DNA of 64,000 nucleotides, taken from Nguyenibacter vanlangensis. Lineage in GTDB: Bacteria > Pseudomonadota > Alphaproteobacteria > Acetobacterales > Acetobacteraceae. The notes under the pieces were generated by a model. It was given only the letters and a program-made list of their open reading frames with translations. It was not told where the DNA came from and made no database searches. The DNA lies in NCBI RefSeq assembly GCF_038719015.1, contig NZ_CP152276.1:630001-694000 (forward strand), in the 5' to 3' direction. Made by a program: the position numbers and the translations under genes. Positions 33,516 to 45,133 of this stretch are shown piece after piece. How positions within the stretch are numbered: the first letter of the stretch is position 1; the number at the start of each line of letters is the position of its first letter.

Positions 33516-34478
33516 TTATCCGGGCGATCGCGGCGGATGGACGGGCGGGGCCTGCATCGCGCGCAGGGTGGCGCGGACCTCGGCGATGAGCTGTTCGAGG
33601 GCGGGGGGCAGCCAGCGCGCGTCGCGGACATAGGCGCCCAGGTCGGTCACGGCGCGCGGATCGTCCAGCGGGACATGGGCCAGGGCGCCGCGGCCGATAT
33701 CGAATTCCAGCGCCAGGCGCGACTGGAAGGCCAGGCCGGCGCCGGCCATGACCATGCGGTTGGTCAGTTCGATCGACCCGGTTTCCAGCACCATGTCGAT
33801 CTGGTCGCGCCAGGGGCGGAGCATCGGTTCCATGACGCGATGGAGCGACAGCGAGTCCGAGGGCAGGATCAGCGGCTGGTCCAGCAGGTCCTGGATGCCG
33901 ATCCGGCGGCGCGTGGCCAGCGGGTGGTCGGTGCGCATCACCACGCCCACCGGGAAATGCGCCACCGCGACCTGGCGCAGTTCGTCGGGCGGTTCGAGGG
34001 AGAAGGCGATGCCCAGGTCGGTGGCGCCGGTGCTGAGCGCGGTGACGATCGCGGCGGGCGAGCCTGTCTCGGCATGCAGGTCGATGCCGGGATGGGATTG
34101 CGTCATGCGGGTGAGCAGCCGCGCCATCAGGTCGCCGGCGACGCCTTCGACCGTCATCAGGCTGATGCGGCCGCCGCGCAGGCCGCTGAGTGCGGCGATC
34201 TGCTCGTCGGTGCGCACCGCGTCCTGCATCACGGTGATGATGTGGCGGGAGATGATCTCGCCCGCCGCAGTCGGCACCATGCCGCCGGGCAGCCGGTCGA
34301 ACAGCGGGCAGCCGATCTCGTCCTCCATCTGCGCGATCTGGCGGGTCAGCGCGGAGGGGGTGACGTTGAGCCGGCGCGCGGCCTCGCGGACCGATCGATA
34401 TTCGCGGACCGCGTTGAAATAGACGATGCAGCGCGCATGCAGGCGCATGACCCGCGCCACCCGGTCGGCGCGGATCAT
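33516..34478 (-). CDS. LysR-family transcriptional regulator of the purine island
   Basis: 320 residues. The winged helix-turn-helix at residues 15-75 reads IVYFNAVREYRSVREAARRLNVTPSALTRQIAQMEDEIGCPLFDR, a standard LysR N-terminus. The periplasmic-binding-protein-like effector domain follows (about 100-300). Its ATG overlaps the xdhC stop as ATGA, so it is co-transcribed with xdhABC and lies just upstream of the second purine operon. It probably controls one or both; the effector (urate, xanthine or allantoin) is not evident. Confidence 0.88.
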   Translation of the reverse strand: MIRADRVARVMRLHARCIVYFNAVREYRSVREAARRLNVTPSALTRQIAQMEDEIGCPLFDRLPGGMVPTAAGEIISRHIITVMQDAVRTDEQIAALSGLRGGRISLMTVEGVAGDLMARLLTRMTQSHPGIDLHAETGSPAAIVTALSTGATDLGIAFSLEPPDELRQVAVAHFPVGVVMRTDHPLATRRRIGIQDLLDQPLILPSDSLSLHRVMEPMLRPWRDQIDMVLETGSIELTNRMVMAGAGLAFQSRLALEFDIGRGALAHVPLDDPRAVTDLGAYVRDARWLPPALEQLIAEVRATLRAMQAPPVHPPRSPG

Positions 34479-35371
34479 GCGGCGCCCCGGATGATCCGGC
34501 CGGGCCGGCGCGCCGCGGCGTCATGCAGCAGGCGTTCGACGATTTCTGCCGCGACCAGGGCGGCGATGATTTCCGGCCGCTTGTCGCGGATGCCGCGATC
34601 GCCGATCGGGCAGACCAGGGTGGCGATGCGTGCCTCGGGCAGGCCGATGGCGCGGAAGGCGGCTTCGAACCGGCGGCGCTTGGTCCGCGAGCCGATCAGC
34701 CCGACATAGCGGAAATCGCCGCGCTCCAGCGCGGCGGAGACGATCAGCGAATCCAGCGCGTGGCTGGGGGTGAGCACGAGAATGCCGGCCCCCGGCGGGG
34801 CCGTGGCGATGGCGGCCTGCCAGTCGGCGGTGACCCGGGCCTGGACCCGCGCGGGCACGGGGCCGAATTCCTCGGCCCTGGGGTCGATCCAGGCCAGGTG
34901 CAGCGGCAGCGGCGCCAGCGCGTGCGCCAGGGCGCGGCCGACATGACCGGCGCCGAACATCAGCAGATGCGGCCAGGCGGCGCGGTCATCCGCCGCCTGG
35001 CGGCGCAGGTCGGCCACCAGGGCGGCGTCGGCGCGGGCGATCCGCACCCGGACCACGCCGCCGCAGCATTGGCCGCTCTCGGGCCCCAGCACGAAATCCT
35101 GCTCGATACCGGTTTCGGGGCCAGTTTCGGGGCCAGTTTCGGCGCCGGTTTCGGTGCCCGCCGGGCCGTCCTGCAGCAGCGCGCGGGCGCGGGCCAGGCA
35201 GTCCCATTCCAGGCGGCCGCCGCCGATCGTGCCGGCCTGCCAGTCGGGACCGGCCAGCATGAAGGACCCGGCCTCACGCGGGGTGGAGCCGCGCGCGGCC
35301 GTGACGCGGATGCAGGCCATCGGCGGCCCGTCCGGCTGCCAGCCGGACAGGGCGGCGAGGAGGTCGTCCAT
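34475..35371 (-). CDS. xdhC: Xanthine dehydrogenase accessory protein XdhC
   Basis: 298 residues. XdhC binds molybdenum cofactor, promotes its sulfuration and inserts it into XdhB. Motifs: ACIRVTAARGSTPREAGSFMLAG at the N-terminus, GTIGGGRLEWDCL, the cysteine pair in GQCCGGVVRV, the Rossmann GAGHVGRALAHAL and YVGLIGSRTKRRRF. An in-frame 12-bp tandem repeat encodes the odd stretch TETGAETGPETGPETG around residue 75, between the two halves. It lies nine bases after xdhB and overlaps lysR. Confidence 0.92.
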   Translation of the reverse strand: MDDLLAALSGWQPDGPPMACIRVTAARGSTPREAGSFMLAGPDWQAGTIGGGRLEWDCLARARALLQDGPAGTETGAETGPETGPETGIEQDFVLGPESGQCCGGVVRVRIARADAALVADLRRQAADDRAAWPHLLMFGAGHVGRALAHALAPLPLHLAWIDPRAEEFGPVPARVQARVTADWQAAIATAPPGAGILVLTPSHALDSLIVSAALERGDFRYVGLIGSRTKRRRFEAAFRAIGLPEARIATLVCPIGDRGIRDKRPEIIAALVAAEIVERLLHDAAARRPGRIIRGAA

Positions 35372-35380
35372 GGGCAGGGC

Positions 35381-37775
35381 CTAGCCGCCCGCGCGGGGGC
35401 GGAGCCGTTCCGCCGTGCGCAGGATGGTCTCGGGCGTCGCGGGGGCGTCCAGCCGCGGGCAGGTGCGGTACGAATCCAGGCTGGCCAGCGCGTCGGAGAT
35501 GGCGTGGAGCACCGCGACCCCGTGCACGAAGGGAGGCTCGCCGACAGCCTTGGAGCGGAAGATCGTGTCCTCGCGATTGGGGGCGGCCTCCAGCAGCGCC
35601 ACGTTGAAGATGCGCGGCCGGTCGGAGCAGGCCGGGATCTTGTAGGTGCTGGGGGCGTGGGTGCGCAGGCGGCCGGCCGAATCCCAGACCAGTTCCTCCA
35701 TCGTCAGCCAGCCGGCGCCCTGGACGAAGGCGCCTTCGATCTGGCCGATATCGATGGCCGGGTTCAGCGACCGGCCGGCGTCGTGCAGGATGTCGACCCG
35801 TTCGATGCGCGTCTCGCCGGTCAGCAGGTCGATCGCGACCTCGGCGCAGGCGGCGCCGTAGGCGAAATAATAGAAGGGACGCCCCCGCCCGGTATCGGGA
35901 TTCCAGGAGATCTTGGGCGTCTTGTAGAAGCCGCTCGACGACATCGACACGCGGGCGAGATAGGCGGCGCGGGTGAGGTCGGGGAACGGGACGATCGTCT
36001 CGCCGACATGCACGCCGTCGGGCAGGAAACGCACCGCGTCGGGTGCCACGTTCCAATGACCGGCGGCGAAGGCGATGAGCCGGTCCTTGATCCTGCGCAC
36101 CGCGTCCAGCACCGCCATGCCGTTGAGGTCGGCGCCCGAGGATGCCGCGGTGGCCGAGGTGTTGGGCACCTTGCCGGTGGTGGTGGCGGTGATGCGCACC
36201 CGGTCGGACGCCAGGCCGAATTCGCGCATGGCGATCTGCACCATCTTGGTGTGCAGCCCCTGCCCCATTTCGGTGCCGCCGTGATTCACCTGCACCGAGC
36301 CGTCGGTATAGACATGCACCAATGCGCCGGCCTGGTTGTAATGGGTGGCGGTGAAGGAGATGCCGAACTTGACCGGGGTCAGCGCGATGCCGCGCCGGAC
36401 GAACGGGCTGTCGCGGTTCGCCGCGCGCAGGGCGGCGCGGCGGTCGCGGTAGGTGCAGTCGCGCGCCAGTTGCTCCATGATCTCGGCGGCGATCGAATCC
36501 TCGACCGTCATGTGGTACGGGGTCAGGTCGCGCGTGCCGGTGCCGTAGACATTGCGCAGCCGGACATCCAGCGGGTCGAGCCCGGTGGCGAAGGCCACTT
36601 CCTCGATCACCCGTTCGGCGGCCACGATGCCCTGGGGGCCGCCGAAGCCGCGATAGGCGGTGTTGGACTGGGTGTTGGTCTTGAGCGGTTCGGAGCGCAG
36701 CCGGACGTCAGGATAGTAATAGGCGTTGTCGGCATGGAACAGCGCGCGGTCGGTGACCGGGCCGGACAGGTCGGCCGACCAGCCGCAGCGCGCCGCCAGC
36801 ACCATGTCGACCGCCAGGATGCGGCCGTCATCGTCGAAGCCGACGTCATATTCCACGACGAAATCATGCCGTTTGCCGGTCATGACCATGTCGTCGTCAC
36901 GGTCCAGCCGCATCTTGGCGGCGCGGCCGGTCAGTTCGGCGGCCAGGGCGGCCAGGCAGGCCGGGGTGTTGGCCTGGGATTCCTTGCCGCCGAATCCGCC
37001 GCCCATGCGGCGGATTTCGGTCGTGACCAGGTTGCTGGGGCGGTCCAGCACGTGGGCGACCATGTGCTGGGTTTCGGTCGGGTGCTGGGTCGAGGACCAG
37101 ACGCGCATCTCGCCTTCCTCGCCCGGCTGGGCGAGGGCTGCCTGGCCTTCGAGGTAGAAATGCTCCTGCCCGCCCATGGTGACCTGTCCGGACAGGCGGC
37201 GCGGGGCCGCGGCCAGGCCGGCCAGCACGTCGCCGCGGGTCATTTCCAGCGCGCGCCAGACCAATGCCCCGCCGGCCGCGCGGGCCTGGGCGATGTCCAG
37301 GATCGCGGGCAGTTCCTCATACTCGATCCGCGCCAGCCGGGCGGCGCGGCGGGCGGCGGCGCGGGTTTCGGCCACCACGGCGAAGATCGGCTGGCCGTAA
37401 TAGGAGACCAGGTCTTCGGCCAGCAGCGGCTCGTCGTTCTTGCCGACCGGGCTGATCTGGTTATGGCCGGGGATGTCGGCGGCGGTCAGCACGCGCACCA
37501 CGCCCGGGGCGGCGCGCACCGCATCGAGGTCCATCGACAGGATGCGGGCATGGGCCCGGGTGCTGAGGCCCGGGACGACGTGCAGCAGGCCCTTGGGCTC
37601 GGGCATGTCGTCGATATAGGTGGCGCTGCCCGATACGTGCATCGCGGCGCTTTCATGCCGCAGGCTGCGCGAGGCGCCGCCGGCGACGATCGGGCCGTCA
37701 GCCGGGAGAGACGCGCCGCGCGCGAGTCCGGAGGCGTCACGGGCCGGAACGGGACCGGATTCGGCGGATATCGGA

Positions 37776-37783
<8 letters not shown>
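35381..37783 (-). CDS. xdhB: Xanthine dehydrogenase molybdopterin-binding subunit XdhB
   Basis: 800 residues from ATG 37783, overlapping xdhA by eight bases. This subunit hydroxylates hypoxanthine and xanthine to urate at the molybdenum centre. Seen are SGSATYIDDMPEPKGLLH (small domain), the MRRMGGGFGGKES loop type, the substrate arginine in AYRGFGGPQG, EMGQGLHTKMVQIA, the cofactor-binding SSGADLNG segment and the catalytic glutamate in SKAVGEPPFVHG. Length is normal for two-subunit bacterial enzymes. Confidence 0.95.
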
Positions 37784-39263
<1,480 letters not shown>

Positions 39264-39277
39264 TCGGTTCCGTCGAT

Positions 39278-39301
39278 CAGAATATGAGCCAGAATATGAG
39301 C
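39278..39301. repeat. 12-bp perfect tandem repeat upstream of xdhA
   Basis: CAGAATATGAGC occurs twice in a row, ending 15 bases before the xdhA ATG on the minus-strand side. On the minus strand each copy contains CATATTCTG, so duplicated promoter or operator half-sites are possible. No known regulator motif is recognised. Confidence 0.75.
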
Positions 39302-39515
39302 GCTCTGGCCGCCCAGCCCCCCTCAAGGCAGACAACCGGAACACGGAGCGGGCGATGGACAGGCTGCCTGGGGACGCGCACGCCCGCGGCGGGGCGCGGA
39401 ACAGGCATCTCCGGACAGGTCCCTGCCTCCCCCGAGGCAGACCCGCTCGGGCAATTTAGCGGGTCCGTCCCGCCTGGCAAAGAACAGTCTTGATTCCGGC
39501 CGTTGGTGCGGGTCC

Positions 39516-41008
<1,493 letters not shown>

Positions 41009-41063
41009 TCATGGGAAGCGCCGGCCCGTTCCGCCATTCCTGCCGCAAAACAGAGCAAATCGC

Positions 41064-41095
41064 GTGCCGCAGGGGAATAGTGCCGCACGGGAATA
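41064..41095. repeat. 16-bp tandem duplication between hydA and a small gene
   Basis: GTGCCGCA(G/C)GGGAATA occurs twice in a row with one mismatch (41064-41079, 41080-41095). It lies in the divergent promoter region of hydA and the small membrane-protein gene. A role in regulation is possible but unproved. Confidence 0.75.
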
Positions 41096-41174
41096 GCCGG
41101 TTTCGTGATGCTGCAGATGACAATAGCGCGCCCCGTCCCTATCGTTACGGTGATCAGACGAGAGGTATGGCCGG

Positions 41175-41441
41175 ATGCCGGACAGTCCGTCGAAAGCCTG
41201 GTTCGCGGCCAAGCGCTACGGCTACGGGGCCGGGCGGCCCATCGCGTGGCAAGGCTGGGCGGTGCTTGCCGTCTTCGTCGCGATCCTGGTATCCGCCCGG
41301 GCGATCCTCGGATTCCTCGGAATCGGCCGTGCCGGCATGGTCACGACCATTATCGATGCCGTCGCCCTGGCGGTGCTTCTGGCGATATGCGCGTTGAAGA
41401 CCGAGGGTGGCTGGCGGTGGCGCTGGGGTGAGCGGCGCTAG
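41175..41441 (+). CDS. Small two-helix membrane protein, unknown
   Basis: 88 residues. It begins with a basic, aromatic segment (KAWFAAKRYGYGAGRPIAWQGW) that recurs in small alphaproteobacterial membrane proteins. Two hydrophobic helices follow (about 28-47 and 54-75), then a charged tail. The function is unknown. It lies just upstream of the RutR-like regulator and could share its transcript. Composition supports a real gene. Confidence 0.65.
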   Translation: MPDSPSKAWFAAKRYGYGAGRPIAWQGWAVLAVFVAILVSARAILGFLGIGRAGMVTTIIDAVALAVLLAICALKTEGGWRWRWGERR

Positions 41442-41498
41442 CGGGGACGGCGCATGTTTCCGGCTTGCCAGCCGGGCGCAAAGGCGGGACGGTACCTC

Positions 41499-42170
41499 AT
41501 GCGCAGTTCCGCTTCTTCTCCCCCGTTCGTGCCCCGTCCCGTTCGCCGCCAGGAGCAGGCGGCGGGGGCGCCGCGGCGGGCCAGCACGCAGCAGATCTTT
41601 CGCGCGGCCGAGCGCCTGTTCGGGCGTGACGGGTTCAAGGGCGCCAGCATGGCGGCGATCGCCGCCGAGGCCGGGCTGCCGAAGGCGAACATCCATTATT
41701 ATTTCGGCACCAAGGAAGAGCTGTATCGCGCGGTGCTGGAGAACATCCTGACCGACTGGCTGGCGGACGCCACGGTGTGGATTCGTCCCGACCAGACGCC
41801 GCGCGCGGCATTGGAGGGCTATATCCGCGCCAAGCTGGCGTTCTCGCGCGAGCGGCCGGATGCGTCGCGGATCTTCGCCCACGAAGTCCTGCAGGGGGCG
41901 ACGCATATCAGCGTCTTCCTGCAGACGTCGCTGCGGCGGCATGTCGAGGAGCTGGACGAGACGTTCCGCGCCTGGCAGCGCGCCGGGGCGATGCGGGCGG
42001 TGTCGGGGCCGCATCTGATGTTCTGCCTGTGGGCGATGACCCAGACCTATGCCGACATGGGGGCGCAGATCGGGGCGGTGCTGGGCCAGCGCACGCTGCG
42101 CGAACAGGATTACGAGGACGCGGCGCGGACGATCCTGACGCTGGTGATGGCCGGATGCGGCGTGGATTGA
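41499..42170 (+). CDS. rutR: TetR-family regulator, RutR-like
   Basis: 223 residues from ATG 41499; an in-frame ATG at 41454 is an alternative and neither has a strong ribosome binding site. The DNA-binding domain reads ASTQQIFRAAERLFGRDGFKGASMAAIAAEAGLPKANIHYYFGTKEELYRAVL. The C-terminal YcdC/RutR-type domain shows FSRERPDASRIFAHEVLQGATHI and the AMTQTYADMGAQIGAVLG segment. RutR of E. coli senses uracil and thymine and controls pyrimidine and purine catabolism. A RutR-type site lies 86 bases downstream, before beta-ureidopropionase, so both autologous context and target agree. Confidence 0.84.
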   Translation: MRSSASSPPFVPRPVRRQEQAAGAPRRASTQQIFRAAERLFGRDGFKGASMAAIAAEAGLPKANIHYYFGTKEELYRAVLENILTDWLADATVWIRPDQTPRAALEGYIRAKLAFSRERPDASRIFAHEVLQGATHISVFLQTSLRRHVEELDETFRAWQRAGAMRAVSGPHLMFCLWAMTQTYADMGAQIGAVLGQRTLREQDYEDAARTILTLVMAGCGVD

Positions 42171-42255
42171 AATACGGGCAATTGCGCCGTTTTGTGCCTT
42201 GTTTCTGGTCGCTTCTGGTCGTCTCTACGATCTTTTGTCTGGAAATTCCACTAAC

Positions 42256-42271
42256 TTGACTCATTGGTCAG
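42256..42271. promoter_or_regulatory. Probable RutR-type operator
   Basis: TTGACTCATTGGTCAG matches the E. coli RutR palindrome TTGACCANNTGGTCAA at 11 of 14 defined positions, with both outer half-sites TTGAC and GGTCA conserved at the right spacing. It lies 174 bases before the beta-ureidopropionase start and directly after the RutR-like gene. The match is by eye. Confidence 0.6.
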
Positions 42272-42444
42272 AATTTTCGCTACCATATCGAAAGAATCCG
42301 GCATAGGCTCGGCACGGATTATGTGCGGTGCGGTGCGCGCGCATGTCGGCCCGGCCGATACGCGTGTATAACCATGTGACTATAACCGTGCGGCGGGGAT
42401 CCGACCGGTTCGGAAACGATCGGGCGAATGGCTGGAGGTAGCGA

Positions 42445-43713
42445 ATGAGCGAGGCGGGCGGCCTGCGGAGCGGGGACAATGTCACCGTGGATGGCGCATC
42501 GTTATGGAACGACATCCTGGAGACCGCGCGTTTCGGCGCGACCCCGAAGGGCGGGATCAGGCGCCTGACCCTGACCGAGGAGGACCGGCAGGTGCGCGAC
42601 TGGTTCGCCGCCGCCTGCCGGGCGCTGGGATGCAGCGTCAGCCATGATTCGATGGGCAACCAGTTCGCCCGCCGCGAGGGCGCCGACCCGTCCCTGCCGC
42701 CGATCACCATGGGCAGCCATCTGGACACGCAGCCGACGGGTGGCAAGTTCGACGGGATCGTCGGCGTGCTGGGCGGCCTGGCGGTGCTGCGGGCGTTGCG
42801 GGAATCGGGGCATGAGACGCGCCACCCGATCGAGGTCATCAACTGGACGAACGAGGAAGGGGCGCGATTCGCCCCGGCGATGCTGGCATCGGGGGTGTTT
42901 GCCGGCGTGTTCACCGAGGCGGAGGCGCTGGACAAGACCGACCGGGCGGGGGTGCGCTTCGGCGATGCCCTGGCGGGGATCGGCTATCGCGGGCCGGAGC
43001 CGTGCGGCCGGCACCCGATCGCGGCCTATTTCGAACTGCATATCGAGCAGGGGCCGATCCTGGAAGCCGAGGGCAAGACGATCGGCGTGGTGACCGGCGT
43101 GCAGGCCATACGCTGGTACGAAGTGACGGTGACGGGGCGGGATTCCCATGCGGGCAGTACGCCGATGACCATGCGGGCCGATGCCCTGCTGGCGGCGGCG
43201 CGGATGATCGAGGCGGTCAACGCGGTGGGACTGGCGCATGGGCCCGACGCGGTGGCGACGGTCGGGCTGGTCGAGAACCGGCCCAACAGCCGCAACGTGG
43301 TGCCGGGCGAGGTGTTCCTGACCATCGACCTGCGCGATCCCGACGATGCGGTGGTCGGGCGCATGGAGGACGCGCTGCGCGAGAGGATCGCGGACATTGC
43401 CGCGGCATCGGGCGTGCGGGCGGATTTCGCGCGCGTGTGGGATGCGCCGGCGGTGCATTTCGACCCGGCCTGCATCGAGGCGGTGCGGCAGGCGGCGGAG
43501 TCCTTCGGCTATCCGGCCCGCCGGATCGTGTCGGGCGCGGGGCATGACGCGGCGTATCTGGCGCGGGTCGCGCCCACCACGATGATCTTCGTTCCGTGTG
43601 CCGGCGGGTTGAGCCACAACGAGGCCGAAAGCGCGGAACGCGGCGACGTGGCGGCCGGGGCGAACGTGCTGCTGCGGGCGGTGCTGGATGCCGACCGGCG
43701 GCTGAACGCCTGA
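42445..43713 (+). CDS. Beta-ureidopropionase / N-carbamoyl amino acid amidohydrolase (PydC-like)
   Basis: 422 residues with GGAGGT before the start. An M20-family binuclear zinc amidohydrolase: TMGSHLDTQPTGGKFDGIVG, NWTNEEGARF, ELHIEQGPILE, RDSHAGSTPM, SGAGHDAAYLA and GLSHNEAE. It would cleave N-carbamoyl-beta-alanine to beta-alanine, CO2 and ammonia. It resembles the allantoate amidohydrolase at 27.3 kb, but the GGKFDG motif and its position before an omega-amino acid aminotransferase favour the pyrimidine pathway. Start of a three-gene plus-strand operon. Confidence 0.86.
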   Translation: MSEAGGLRSGDNVTVDGASLWNDILETARFGATPKGGIRRLTLTEEDRQVRDWFAAACRALGCSVSHDSMGNQFARREGADPSLPPITMGSHLDTQPTGGKFDGIVGVLGGLAVLRALRESGHETRHPIEVINWTNEEGARFAPAMLASGVFAGVFTEAEALDKTDRAGVRFGDALAGIGYRGPEPCGRHPIAAYFELHIEQGPILEAEGKTIGVVTGVQAIRWYEVTVTGRDSHAGSTPMTMRADALLAAARMIEAVNAVGLAHGPDAVATVGLVENRPNSRNVVPGEVFLTIDLRDPDDAVVGRMEDALRERIADIAAASGVRADFARVWDAPAVHFDPACIEAVRQAAESFGYPARRIVSGAGHDAAYLARVAPTTMIFVPCAGGLSHNEAESAERGDVAAGANVLLRAVLDADRRLNA

Positions 43714-43777
43714 CGCCCCTGCCCTCTCCGTCCTTTTTTCCCGCCTTACCTGACCAGCAGATCGCAGGAGTTACGCG

Positions 43778-45091
43778 ATGTCGGCGACCAATCACGACGC
43801 GTTCTGGATGCCTTTTACCGCCAACCGGCAGTTTCGCCGCACGCCGCGCATGCTGGTCGCGGCCGACGGCATGTATTACACCGCCGATGACGGGCGCCGG
43901 GTCCTGGATGGCTGTGCGGGGCTGTGGTGCGTCAATGCCGGCCATAATCGTCCGCGCATCACCGAGGCGGTGCAGAAGACGATCGCGACCCTGGATTTCG
44001 CCCCGACCTTCCAGATGGGCCATCCGCTGGGCTTTGCGGCGGCCGACCGCATCGCGGCGCTGGCGCCGGGCGACCTGAACCATGTGTTCTTCTGCAATTC
44101 GGGGTCCGAGGCGGCGGATACGGCGCTGAAGATCGCCATCGCCTATCACCGCGTGCGGGGCGACGCGGCGCGCACGCGGCTGATCGGGCGGGAGCGCGGT
44201 TATCACGGCGTGGGATTCGGCGGGATTTCCGTGGGCGGAATTTCGGGCAACCGCAAATTATATGGCGGGCTGCTGACCGGGGTCGATCATCTGCCGCACA
44301 CCCATGACCTGGCGCGCAACGCGTTCTCGAAGGGCTTGCCGGAGCATGGGGCGGAACTGGCGGACACTCTGGAGCGGATCGTCGCCCTGCATGACCCGTC
44401 GACCATCGCGGCGGTGATGGTCGAGCCGATGGCCGGATCGACCGGCGTGCTGCCCCCGCCGGTCGGCTATCTGCGGCGGCTGCGCGAGATCTGCGACAAA
44501 TACGGCATCCTGCTGATCTTCGACGAGGTCATCACCGGTTTCGGTCGGCTGGGCGGGCCGGCCTTCGCGGCCGAGAAGTTCGGCGTGATCCCCGACATCA
44601 TGACCTGCGCCAAGGGGGTCACCAACGGTACGATCCCGATGGGCGCCGCCATCGTGCGCGAACATGTGCACGCGGCCTTCATGGACGGCCCCGAGAGCGG
44701 GATCGAACTGCCGCACGGCTATACCTATTCCGGCCATCCGGTGGCCTGCGCCGCGGCGATCGCGACGCTGGACACCTATGCCGAGGAGAATTTGTTCGCG
44801 CGGGCCGACGACCTGGCCCCCTATTTCGAGGAAGCGGCCCATGCGCTGCGCGGGCTGCCGCACGTCGTCGATATCCGCAATGTCGGGCTGGTCGCCGGCA
44901 TCGAGCTGGAGCCGCGTCCGGGCGCGCCGGGCGCGCGGGCCTATGAGACGTTCGATCGGGCGTTCCGCAAGGGCGTGCTGGTGCGCTACACCGGCGACGT
45001 GATCGCTGTGTCGCCGCCGCTGATCATCGAGAAGGCGCAGATCGACCAGTTGTTCGGCACCATCGCCGACATCGTGCGCACGCTGGACTGA
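43778..45091 (+). CDS. Omega-amino acid--pyruvate (beta-alanine) aminotransferase
   Basis: 437 residues, AGGAG before the start. A class III PLP aminotransferase that would pass the amino group of beta-alanine to pyruvate, giving malonate semialdehyde and alanine. Seen are the N-terminal FWMPFTANRQFRRTPRML segment typical of omega-amino acid:pyruvate enzymes, CNSGSEAADTALKIA, ERGYHGVGFGGISVGGI, the PLP aspartate in LLIFDEVITGFGR, and the Schiff-base lysine in MTCAKGVTNG. Its position between beta-ureidopropionase and a nucleobase transporter supports beta-alanine as substrate. Confidence 0.9.
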   Translation: MSATNHDAFWMPFTANRQFRRTPRMLVAADGMYYTADDGRRVLDGCAGLWCVNAGHNRPRITEAVQKTIATLDFAPTFQMGHPLGFAAADRIAALAPGDLNHVFFCNSGSEAADTALKIAIAYHRVRGDAARTRLIGRERGYHGVGFGGISVGGISGNRKLYGGLLTGVDHLPHTHDLARNAFSKGLPEHGAELADTLERIVALHDPSTIAAVMVEPMAGSTGVLPPPVGYLRRLREICDKYGILLIFDEVITGFGRLGGPAFAAEKFGVIPDIMTCAKGVTNGTIPMGAAIVREHVHAAFMDGPESGIELPHGYTYSGHPVACAAAIATLDTYAEENLFARADDLAPYFEEAAHALRGLPHVVDIRNVGLVAGIELEPRPGAPGARAYETFDRAFRKGVLVRYTGDVIAVSPPLIIEKAQIDQLFGTIADIVRTLD

Positions 45092-45133
45092 GCCGGCCCC
45101 CTTTCGCCCGTCGATCCGTCAGGAGACCCCGCC

